NCBI GenBank assembly: GCA_016278585.1
Contig: JADQBO010000237.1
Span: forward strand, 1-20,917
DNA: 20,917 bases
Direction: 5' to 3'
Origin: Desulfosporosinus sp.
Lineage (GTDB): Bacteria > Bacillota > Desulfitobacteriia > Desulfitobacteriales > Desulfitobacteriaceae
Shown here: positions 1 through 6,223 of the stretch, piece by piece
How positions within the stretch are numbered: the stretch's first letter is position 1
Layout: each line of letters opens with the position of its first letter
The notes under the pieces: model-generated
Database searches by the model: none
The model's input: only the letters and a program-made list of their open reading frames with translations
Told to the model about the DNA's origin: nothing
Position numbers and translations under genes: made by a program

Positions 1-6
1 ATCCAT
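1..6 (-). CDS. Start of a further gene of the small-membrane-protein operon (partial)
   Basis: Only the first two codons (ATG GAT on the minus strand) lie in the window. They follow the stop of the preceding gene by 15 nt, with GGAG and GGTGGG purine runs before the ATG. Nothing can be said about the product. The call rests on spacing and on the operon-like run of genes leading into it. Confidence 0.3.
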
Positions 7-21
7 ATCCCACCGCCTCTC

Positions 22-252
22 CTAAAAACACTCTTCAATTATTTTGTCTTCGTATGGGCGATCAGGGTACTTTTTAAAACCTAAGAAATGCCAAAGAAGG
101 ACATCGAAAATTAAAGAGATAATTATGACTGCAATTGTTGGGATAGGAAATAGTAAACCGTAATATTTTTGATTGCGTAGACTCCTTTGTTGTTTTTCTC
201 TAAACTCAACATTTTTGGACTCTGGTTTGGTTTCACAGGATGTGGAAGGCAT
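22..252 (-). CDS. Small single-helix membrane protein, 76 aa, unknown function
   Basis: I do not recognise this family. I chose the ATG at 252 because AAGGGGG lies 9 nt before it; a longer frame back to 300 has no comparable site. The first about 30 residues are polar and charged (MPSTSCETKPES..., then REKQQRSLRNQK). A hydrophobic helix follows at about residues 33-55 (PIPTIAVIIISLIFDVLLW). The acidic tail ends PDRPYEDKIIEECF. The basic stretch before the helix suggests the N-terminus is inside and the short tail outside (positive-inside rule). It is the fourth of a closely packed minus-strand series, 14 nt after the previous stop, so it is probably co-transcribed and may be a small subunit of a membrane complex encoded beyond the left edge. 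That last point is inference. Confidence 0.6.
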   Translation of the reverse strand: MPSTSCETKPESKNVEFREKQQRSLRNQKYYGLLFPIPTIAVIIISLIFDVLLWHFLGFKKYPDRPYEDKIIEECF

Positions 253-266
253 TTCAAAATACCCCC

Positions 267-455
267 TTATGGATAAATTTGCGGATATGAACTTGGGCAC
301 TTTCGAAATTGATTAAGGTCAACTTTGCCACTTAAAAAGGATAACCCAACCGAAAGAGTTAACCAGATAACCCAGTATAGGATTCTTAGCCACCATAGGG
401 GTTGAAGGTTAATCGGTAGAAATTGAAGGTTTGTATTGCTAATATTTGGTATCAA
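267..455 (-). CDS. Small single-helix membrane protein, 62 aa, TTG start
   Basis: Family not recognised. The start is TTG, supported by AAGGGGGG 7 nt upstream. One aromatic-rich hydrophobic helix covers about residues 20-42 (LWWLRILYWVIWLTLSVGLSF), followed by a short tail with several prolines and tyrosines. It sits 20 nt after the stop of the 52-aa gene and 14 nt before the 76-aa gene, so all are probably read from one transcript. The tryptophan/tyrosine pattern at the helix ends is typical of an interfacial membrane segment. It could be an accessory subunit of a membrane enzyme, but no motif identifies which. Confidence 0.5.
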   Translation of the reverse strand: MIPNISNTNLQFLPINLQPLWWLRILYWVIWLTLSVGLSFLSGKVDLNQFRKCPSSYPQIYP

Positions 456-475
456 GCCTCAACCCCCCTTAAAAA

Positions 476-634
476 TCAAGGAACGCTCCAGGCCTCATAG
501 GGCACCGGAAAATGAACCGGGTCAGTTTGTTTAAACGTTTCCCAACCGATCAAGAGACAAATGGTAATTGATAGAGCGACAATGACTCCTAGGACAGGCC
601 ACATGAGCCAATACAGGATTATCTTTTGCCACAT
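476..634 (-). CDS. Small single-helix membrane protein, 52 aa
   Basis: A short frame on the minus strand begins MWQKIILYWLMWPVLGV and ends PYEAWSVP before a TGA. One membrane helix spans about residues 5-31. The tail (WETFKQTDPVHFPVPYEAW) is aromatic and proline-rich. The ribosome site is AAGGAG about 10 nt before the ATG. It starts 35 nt after the 162-aa gene and ends 20 nt before the 62-aa gene. Position, good ribosome site and helix make it very probably real despite its size. Function unknown. Confidence 0.6.
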   Translation of the reverse strand: MWQKIILYWLMWPVLGVIVALSITICLLIGWETFKQTDPVHFPVPYEAWSVP

Positions 635-669
635 TCCGTTATGGCTCCTTCCCTCTTGACATTAACCCA

Positions 670-1158
670 TTATTCTTCACAGGTTTCAGTAAGACAAGAA
701 CCACCTTGCTCCTGTAGGAGTTTATTGGTTTTCTCTAGTTCTTGAAGTATAGCTTGACGTCCATCTGACCGGGCTTTTTCCAAGGAGTAGATTAAAAAGC
801 CCCCCCAACCTAGAGTTAAGGCTGTCATAGTTAGGGCCGGAGGAATTTTAAACTCAGCAAACCGAATCTGTGAATTAAAATCGCCATTGGGCTCTAAAGA
901 TTGCTGAATATAGATCCCAATTGTTCTAGTATCCGTAAACTGAATTCCCAATCTTGTTTTTGGATACCAAATTGGGAACCATACTTGTATAGCATCAGGA
1001 AGGCCCTGAACAGGATCAAGTTGATTCTTAATTTTTGCATACGTTTTTTGGGCAAGCATTGAAGAAATAGAACGTAGAGTTCTATGATGTTCCTCAAAAG
1101 ACTCAGGGTAGATTTGACTTAGGAGGTTGGATAATTGATCATATAAGGAAACTTTCAT
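670..1158 (-). CDS. Membrane protein of unknown function with C-terminal coiled coil, about 162 aa
   Basis: First gene of the small-membrane-protein run; family not recognised. Two starts are possible. MKVSLYDQ at 1158 has a G-rich GGGGGGG run 5 nt upstream. An ATG at 1194 has AGGA 5 nt upstream and would add 12 residues. The first about 100 residues are soluble and mixed alpha/beta in look (SFEEHHRTLRSISSML, then QVWFPIWYPKTRLGIQF). A single helix follows at about 106-126 (PALTMTALTLGWGGFLIYSL). A charged coiled-coil-like stretch (EKARSDGRQAILQELEKTNK) and a tail with two cysteines close the protein. It probably acts at the membrane with the small proteins encoded after it. Confidence 0.6.
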   Translation of the reverse strand: MKVSLYDQLSNLLSQIYPESFEEHHRTLRSISSMLAQKTYAKIKNQLDPVQGLPDAIQVWFPIWYPKTRLGIQFTDTRTIGIYIQQSLEPNGDFNSQIRFAEFKIPPALTMTALTLGWGGFLIYSLEKARSDGRQAILQELEKTNKLLQEQGGSCLTETCEE

Positions 1159-1273
1159 ATAACCCCCCCATCTATAACCCTTTAACACTACCATAATATT
1201 CCTAATTTCAATAAAGTTGCTTGTTCTACTCCAATAAGCTGTAAATAGAGAGAACTCGTTCAACAAAAGTTGA

Positions 1274-1301
1274 AGACTCCTGTTTCAAAAAGCGGGAGTC
1301 T
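1274..1301 (-). terminator. Stem-loop between the DUF2935 gene and the next operon
   Basis: A 7-bp perfect stem (AGACTCC / GGAGTCT) encloses a 14-nt loop, 25 nt past the stop of the DUF2935 gene. The following minus-strand bases are only modestly T-rich, so termination is plausible but not strong. It separates two transcription units on the same strand. Confidence 0.45.
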
Positions 1302-1325
1302 CACGATTAGATCAAGTAATGAAAA

Positions 1326-2138
1326 CTATAGTTTTTGGCTTATCCGGGGTTGGGCAGGGTTAATGTCGGGGGCTTTTACCTCAGAAATCTGGGATACCTT
1401 ATTAAGGTAGTAACTTTCTTCTCGAATCATATGGTCAAGACCTAAGACTGAGATCGTACCTAGAACATGGTGAGTTATAAGCATAGATTGGAGTTCCTTT
1501 TGAAAGCTCAAAAATGAATGTACCTGATTCCCTACGCCTATATTAAAACGGTTAAGTGCTGGGAAGGAAGGGGGCTTTGATCGTAAATAGCCTACCAGTT
1601 CAAGGGCTTTTAGATAAGAGTTCTTAAAGTTTGTAATATGATCCTGTACACGTTTTTGCAGGCCAGTTTCTACAGAATCCAGGGCAGCTTTATTTTGTTC
1701 CGCATGATTGATCATATCTGGCAGCCACAATAAGTGATCATGTAAAGGGGAACGATTTTGTAATTTTCTTATCTGCAAATGATCCCTCATGATCCGTTCA
1801 TATTCCTCGACTTCATTAACCATGTGATTTAAGGAAGTGGGGCTTAAACTTGAATTTAAGGACTCCTCTATATGCCTGTAGAGGAGGTGCAGCTTAAACT
1901 TCTTTATTCTTTTAATAGAACCATACGCGTATTGACTAATTATGTAAAGTTCATTCGGCGTTAAATCCAGTCTTGAACGTTGTAGTAAGTCTTCAAGCTC
2001 TCTTATAAGGGAAAGGGCTTTCTGTAATTCAGCTTTTTCGAAGAACGACAGGGAATCAAGAATTAGATATAAATGATCCCCTACCACTTGTAGCCAAAAT
2101 TTATGTTCAAACTGAATATCTAGATCGTTAATATCCAT
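1326..2138 (-). CDS. DUF2935 family protein (duplicated ferritin/hemerythrin-like helical bundle)
   Basis: The 270-residue protein is almost wholly helical and has two copies of the DUF2935 pattern. The first opens with FEHKFWLQVVGDH (residues 10-22). The second runs from about 138 (WLPDMINHAEQNKAAL) to the characteristic DHMIREESYYLNKVS near 233-247. Conserved His and Glu residues (E11, H12, H22, H142, H234, E238, E239) are where metal ligands would be expected in such a bundle; that they bind metal is inference. Family members are common in spore-forming Firmicutes and have no settled function. The ribosome site is GAGGGGTAGG 7 nt before the ATG. It appears to be transcribed alone, with a hairpin after it and a palindrome in its leader. 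Confidence 0.85.
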   Translation of the reverse strand: MDINDLDIQFEHKFWLQVVGDHLYLILDSLSFFEKAELQKALSLIRELEDLLQRSRLDLTPNELYIISQYAYGSIKRIKKFKLHLLYRHIEESLNSSLSPTSLNHMVNEVEEYERIMRDHLQIRKLQNRSPLHDHLLWLPDMINHAEQNKAALDSVETGLQKRVQDHITNFKNSYLKALELVGYLRSKPPSFPALNRFNIGVGNQVHSFLSFQKELQSMLITHHVLGTISVLGLDHMIREESYYLNKVSQISEVKAPDINPAQPRISQKL

Positions 2139-2175
2139 ACTTCGACCTACCCCTCATTAGAGCATACTCGTCCTA

Positions 2176-2197
2176 ATTGCTTTATCTCTAAAGCAAT
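2176..2197. promoter_or_regulatory. 8-bp perfect palindrome in the leader of the DUF2935 gene
   Basis: ATTGCTTT and AAAGCAAT are separated by 6 nt, 38 nt upstream of the DUF2935 start. There is no T-run on either side, so it looks more like a protein-binding dyad or RNA hairpin than a terminator. The regulator is unknown. Confidence 0.35.
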
Positions 2198-2304
2198 ACC
2201 TTTCTGTAATTTATTCAGGAGAAACAGTATGGTGCTTTATAAATACGAGCGAACTTAAGCATCTGTTTAAACGTAATATAAGAATGCTCGTTTATACTTT
2301 GAAT

Positions 2305-2532
2305 CTAAGGCATTACTTTCTGCTCTTTAGATATGTTTCGCTGGGAGACACCAATGCCTTCATGTAAAATTACATTGTTTTTCTCTCTAAGGACTACGCC
2401 ATTTTTGAATTCAGTCACAATTAAGAAATCTGTGTTTGGAGACATTGCTAAATCCTGAGCACTCATTTCCCAGGTGCCCCTAAACTCAGAGTTTAAGCCG
2501 CTTTTAATGGTGAGAGGGACAGTCCGGATCAA
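2305..2532 (-). pseudogene. Hypothetical protein, probably a 5'-truncated gene
   Basis: An open frame encodes beta-strand-like sequence (TVKVSIQIENNGQL, then IRTVPLTIKSGL, DFLIVTEFKNGVVL). The only usable in-frame start is a TTG at 2532 with no clear ribosome site. The frame stays open and protein-like for 22 codons upstream (to 2598) without ATG, GTG or TTG, and stops at a TAA next to the short repeat at 2579-2606. The simplest reading is a gene that has lost its 5' end there. A rare ATT start cannot be excluded. Family not recognised. Confidence 0.4.
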
Positions 2533-2578
2533 TTGCCCGTTATTCTCTATCTGAATGCTTACTTTAACCGTGTAATGC

Positions 2579-2606
2579 GTGTAATGGGGACGGTCCTTTT
2601 AACACA
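2579..2606. repeat. Short GTGT...ACAC element with GGGGACGG core
   Basis: The segment begins GTGTAATGGGGACGGTCC and ends AACACAC. From memory, a GTGTCA...GGGGACGG...TGACAC motif occurs many times in intergenic DNA of clostridial and related genomes and resembles REP-like elements mobilised by Y1 (RAYT) transposases. Only one copy is visible here, so repeat status cannot be proved from the window. Confidence 0.35.
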
Positions 2607-2655
2607 CTTTTTTAAGGCAGGGGCTAAACTATGGGGATGATGCAAAAAATTACAA

Positions 2656-2684
2656 TTGACAAAATAACCATCAAACCTTACAAT
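2656..2684 (+). promoter_or_regulatory. Sigma-A promoter of the rhodanese gene
   Basis: TTGACA (2656-2661) and TACAAT (2679-2684) are separated by exactly 17 nt, a near-perfect housekeeping promoter reading toward the rhodanese gene. Transcription would begin about 2691, inside the inverted repeat described next, giving a leader of about 60 nt. Confidence 0.75.
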
Positions 2685-2716
2685 GCCAGTATACCGCGGG
2701 AGGGTATACTGGCATT
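2682..2716. promoter_or_regulatory. 14-bp perfect inverted repeat over the -10 and start site (probable operator)
   Basis: The arms AATGCCAGTATACC (2682-2695) and GGTATACTGGCATT (2703-2716) are perfectly complementary around a 7-nt centre. The left arm overlaps the -10 box and the predicted start site, where a bound repressor would block transcription. The inner TATACC...GGTATA recalls the ATACC-type half-sites of CsoR/CstR-family repressors, which control rhodanese genes in some Firmicutes; that identification is inference. A T-rich stretch follows, so the same DNA could also act as a terminator. Confidence 0.55.
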
Positions 2717-2751
2717 TTCATATTTTTTGGATAGGAAGGAACATACAAAGT

Positions 2752-3147
2752 ATGAAACAGACTATAACCATAGCAATTTTGTTAGTAGGGATATTATTAA
2801 TCTGGACCTATACGAACTCGAGCAACGCTACTAAATTTAGGATTGACCCCACAGAAGCAAAAAAGAGATTAGATATGGAAAAGGGAATCATCCTATTGGA
2901 TGTTAGAACCCAAGAGGAATATATCGAGAATCATATTTCAGGAAGCACTTTAATCCCTTTAAGTGATCTTGAGGGGCAAGCTAGTCTTAAATTACCGGAT
3001 AAACAAGCTACTATATTTATATACTGTAGGAGTGGAAATCGGAGTAGAGCTGCGGTAAAAATACTATCGAAACAGGATTATACCAATGTTTTTGATTTAG
3101 GTGGTATTATTCGCTGGCCGTATAAGACGGTTTCCGGCAAGAAGTGA
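2752..3147 (+). CDS. Membrane-anchored single-domain rhodanese (sulfurtransferase)
   Basis: The start is the ATG at 2752, preceded by AGGAAGGA. An upstream in-frame ATG at 2683 lies inside the promoter and operator and is rejected. The 131-residue protein has an N-terminal hydrophobic anchor (residues 5-21, TITIAILLVGILLIWTY) and then one rhodanese domain: LLDVRTQEEYIENHI (48-62) and the active loop CRSGNRS with catalytic Cys92. It ends with the usual GGIIRWP. Such proteins carry persulfide sulfur on the loop cysteine. The anchor places the domain on the outer face of the membrane. Its 3' end overlaps the hexokinase gene by 41 bp on the opposite strand. It stands alone, with no thioredoxin or CoA-disulfide reductase partner nearby. 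Confidence 0.88.
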   Translation: MKQTITIAILLVGILLIWTYTNSSNATKFRIDPTEAKKRLDMEKGIILLDVRTQEEYIENHISGSTLIPLSDLEGQASLKLPDKQATIFIYCRSGNRSRAAVKILSKQDYTNVFDLGGIIRWPYKTVSGKK

Positions 3148-4459
3148 TAGCCGCTGCGATGGCTGCCCCTGTAAGGGAGCCTCCAGCAGATAATTTTACG
3201 GTTACCAGATTGGCTTTACTACCAAACCCCTCGTTTAAGGCAGCCCAAAGTTCTTGAGCGTAGCCGGGCATCCCTTTATACAGGGAACCGTCAATGGCCA
3301 CAGTGTGAGGGTGGTTAAGGTCAGGATCGAGATGTCGAACAACCCCGATCAAACTGGCTGCCATCAGCCGAGCTGACCGTTTTGTGAGAAGATAGGCGAT
3401 GCGTTGGAGCGCAACGTACTCATCTCCTGCCGCAAGGCTTGAGTGAGAGTGTTCCTCAGTAAGAATTAAACTTAAAACCTTACCGCTTATGGAATAGGGT
3501 TGGTTCCAAAGGGCTGGTGCAGGGGGGTTATTAAGTGTACCAAGGAGTCCCTGGTGGGAAAAACCAAGGACAATTTGCCGGAAAAGTTCTCCAAGGTATT
3601 TGCCGGAGAGCTTTTTTTCAAAGCGCTGTTCTCCAGGGTTATTACTTTGCTGATCCAGGATTAGATCATAGGTGGTTTCTGGGGCGTCGGAGAAGTTTCC
3701 GGACTCGGTATTTACAATGACAGGAGAATCAAATCCTGGTGCTTTCGTTTCTAGGTAACAGGTGTTATGTCCAGTTCCGATGATCGAGGCGATGTCAACG
3801 CTGTGGTCTTGATAGGCTGCAGTCAGGAAGGTTGTCACAGTGTCGTTAATAATGGCAGTAGGTTTAATGATACTACTAAGTCCCCGGCGTTCAAGAGCGG
3901 CAGAGAGTAAACTACCGACATCTTTTCCTACTACCCCAGAGGTCTTGACTTCTTTATTCCAGTTGAGGAGAAACCCTTCTCTGATGGTTCGCTGGCGATA
4001 GGGGAAGGAGAAGGCAAAACCCAAGGGAAGTGGTCTTGGAGTGATGGATTTCAGTGTAGGATTCTGGGTAAGGAAATTAGTAAATACTTCTTGAAGGATT
4101 CCTGCAAGGAAATCAAAGAGCTCCTCAGCGGTCACGTCTGGGGCACGGTAATCGCGTCCGGAATCGGGATCTAATAACGGACGGCTTAGTCTATTTATTT
4201 CTTGAAACGTCCCTTCACCTTCAAGCTTGACCACAGCGCCTCGGGCATTCGAACCACCAAAATCAAGGGCCAAAAAAGTTCCAACTTCGCAGCCGTTTGG
4301 AGCCTGGAGATAGGAGGGAAACATTTTAAGGGAGCTATTACACTCGCTTAAGCCTTGCTCCATGTGCTTCTGAAAACTGGAGGCAATCGTTAAGAGTTCA
4401 GTCGAGGAGATGGATAATTCTATCTCTAGTTGTGATAAAACTTGTTCTAGCAAAAACAT
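3107..4459 (-). CDS. Hexokinase, eukaryotic-type (Hexokinase_1/Hexokinase_2 family)
   Basis: ATP-dependent phosphorylation of glucose (and probably other hexoses) to the 6-phosphate. At 450 aa it is the size of a single yeast-type hexokinase unit and not a ROK or Glk glucokinase. Motifs in order: phosphate-1 loop LALDFGGSNARGAVVKL (63-79); substrate segment FAFSFP (148-153); LNWNKEV (165-171, family LxWTKGF); catalytic Asp206 in IINDTV; phosphate-2 IIGTGHNTCYLE (226-237); NTESGNF (250-256, family NTEWGAF); EKKLSGKYLGEL (281-292); adenosine segment AIDGSLYKGMPGY; and C-terminal SAGGSLTGAAIAAA. The T-to-S change in the first loop and the W-to-S change in NTEWG are departures from the consensus. 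Ribosome site AAGGAGG lies 8 nt before the ATG. It is last in the trehalose operon, 63 nt after the alpha-glucosidase, and probably recycles released glucose. Confidence 0.9.
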   Translation of the reverse strand: MFLLEQVLSQLEIELSISSTELLTIASSFQKHMEQGLSECNSSLKMFPSYLQAPNGCEVGTFLALDFGGSNARGAVVKLEGEGTFQEINRLSRPLLDPDSGRDYRAPDVTAEELFDFLAGILQEVFTNFLTQNPTLKSITPRPLPLGFAFSFPYRQRTIREGFLLNWNKEVKTSGVVGKDVGSLLSAALERRGLSSIIKPTAIINDTVTTFLTAAYQDHSVDIASIIGTGHNTCYLETKAPGFDSPVIVNTESGNFSDAPETTYDLILDQQSNNPGEQRFEKKLSGKYLGELFRQIVLGFSHQGLLGTLNNPPAPALWNQPYSISGKVLSLILTEEHSHSSLAAGDEYVALQRIAYLLTKRSARLMAASLIGVVRHLDPDLNHPHTVAIDGSLYKGMPGYAQELWAALNEGFGSKANLVTVKLSAGGSLTGAAIAAAITSCRKPSYTASE

Positions 4460-4522
4460 ACTTCCATCCTCCTTCCTAGATGTCTAATATCCGTTGAGTG
4501 ATCGCCTATTGTTTAGTGCTTA

Positions 4523-6223
4523 TTAATCAAGCAAATATACGCAGGCTTCGTAGGGGCGTAGAGTGAAGTCCTTGAGGTCAGCCATCTCAATAACTGGGTT
4601 AGTGTCCGGATAATTGGCAATCAGCAGTCTGCCGGTTTGGAAGGTAACCCTTTCCGGAAGGATAAATGTAGTACTCTCTTCGAAAAAATTTAGAATGACC
4701 AAAAGGGTTTCAGCATTTTCCTCCCAACGGCGAAGATAGGAATAGATTTGAGTATGCTTAGGTAAAAGCAGTTTATAATCACCGTATACAAAGAGGGGGT
4801 ATTGGCGACGCAGTTCGATGAGCTTACGGTAATAGTGCAAGATAGAACTTGGATCTTGCTGGGCCTGCTCTACATTAATTTCCTGGTAATTGGAATTAAC
4901 GTTAATCCAAGGAGTACCGTCCGTAAAGCCGGCATGAGGACTGTCATCCCACTGCATCGGGGTACGGGCATTGTCCCGTCCTTTTTCATAGATTATTTCT
5001 CTTAGTTCCTGGGGGTCCTTGGAGTTTTTTAGCCCTTCTTCATACATGTTAAGGGTTTCAATATCCCGATAATGCTCGATGCTAGGGAAACGGACATTAG
5101 TCATGCCGATTTCATCCCCTTGATAAATGTAAGGTGTTCCCTGGAGGGTATGTAGCAAAGTCGCCAACATTTTTGCCGACTCCACTCTGTAGGTGGTGTC
5201 GTTACCAAAGCGTGAAACCATACGGGGATGGTCGTGGTTACTTAAAAAGTGGCTGTTCCAGCCGCTTTCAGCAAGTTTTGTTTGCCAGTTGCTAATAATA
5301 CGCTTGAAGTCCGCCAGTTCCCAAGCTTTTTTATCCCACTTGCCGTCAGGTCCATAATCTAGTTCCAACAGTTCAAAGTGAAAGAGCATGTTCAGTTCAT
5401 GACGATATTCATCGACAAAAAAACGTGCCATGTCTGCGTCAACCCAACGGGTCTCCCCCACAGTCATAAGATCATATTTACATAAAACTTTTGTATGCAT
5501 TTCTCTCAGGTAATATCGCAAACGAGGTCCGTTAATGAAGAACTCTCCACCCCATTGATAGGGAGAGCTGTTAACAGGTGGGGCATCAGGCAGCTCAGGG
5601 TCCTTAGCAATCATGTTGATGACGTCCATGCGAAATCCGTCAACACCTTTATCCAGCCACCACTTCATCATATCATAAATTTCGTAACGCACGGTTTTAT
5701 TATCCCAATTAAGATCTGGTTGGTTCTTGGAAAAGACGTGTAAATAATACTCCTCGGTTAAGGCGTCATATTCCCATGCCGAACCGCTGAATTCTGAAGA
5801 CCAGTTATTAGGCTCTTTTCCTTCTTTACCTGGACGCCAAATATAGTAATCACGGTAGGGGTTGTCTTTACTTAAGCGAGACTCTTGAAACCAGCGGTGT
5901 TGATCTGACGTGTGATTAACGACGAGGTCCATCACTAACTTCATGCCGCGACTGTGAAGTCCGTCCCGTAATGCTTCCCAGTCAGCCATGGTTCCCATCT
6001 CAGTCATAATTCCCCGGTAATCACTGATGTCGTACCCATTATCGACATTGGGGGAATGATAGACTGGACTGATCCAAAGAACGCTAATCCCCAAGTACTT
6101 TAGATAATCAAGCTTGGAGATGATTCCCTGAAGGTCTCCGGTGCCATCCCCATTGCTGTCCTTAAAACTACGAGGATAGATTTGATAAACGACACTTTCT
6201 TTCCACCATTTTTTCTTAGGCAT
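4523..6223 (-). CDS. GH13 alpha-glucosidase (oligo-1,6-glucosidase / trehalose-6-phosphate hydrolase type)
   Basis: A 566-residue cytoplasmic TIM-barrel glucosidase with no signal peptide. The N-terminus WWKESVVYQIYPRSF is diagnostic of the GH13 oligo-1,6-glucosidase group. Catalytic residues: nucleophile Asp200 in GFRMDVIN, acid/base Glu257 in TVGETRW, stabiliser Asp331 in FLSNHDHPR. DLVVNHTS (99-106) and QPDLNWDN (168-175) are the other conserved regions. Val201 after the nucleophile is the residue associated with alpha-1,6 rather than alpha-1,4 preference; TreC also has it. Its ATG overlaps the end of the otsAB fusion by 8 nt, implying translational coupling, and hexokinase follows. The product is therefore most likely glucose from isomalto-oligosaccharide, maltose or trehalose-type substrates. 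Trehalose-6-phosphate hydrolase is the main alternative; sequence alone does not decide. Confidence 0.9.
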   Translation of the reverse strand: MPKKKWWKESVVYQIYPRSFKDSNGDGTGDLQGIISKLDYLKYLGISVLWISPVYHSPNVDNGYDISDYRGIMTEMGTMADWEALRDGLHSRGMKLVMDLVVNHTSDQHRWFQESRLSKDNPYRDYYIWRPGKEGKEPNNWSSEFSGSAWEYDALTEEYYLHVFSKNQPDLNWDNKTVRYEIYDMMKWWLDKGVDGFRMDVINMIAKDPELPDAPPVNSSPYQWGGEFFINGPRLRYYLREMHTKVLCKYDLMTVGETRWVDADMARFFVDEYRHELNMLFHFELLELDYGPDGKWDKKAWELADFKRIISNWQTKLAESGWNSHFLSNHDHPRMVSRFGNDTTYRVESAKMLATLLHTLQGTPYIYQGDEIGMTNVRFPSIEHYRDIETLNMYEEGLKNSKDPQELREIIYEKGRDNARTPMQWDDSPHAGFTDGTPWINVNSNYQEINVEQAQQDPSSILHYYRKLIELRRQYPLFVYGDYKLLLPKHTQIYSYLRRWEENAETLLVILNFFEESTTFILPERVTFQTGRLLIANYPDTNPVIEMADLKDFTLRPYEACVYLLD

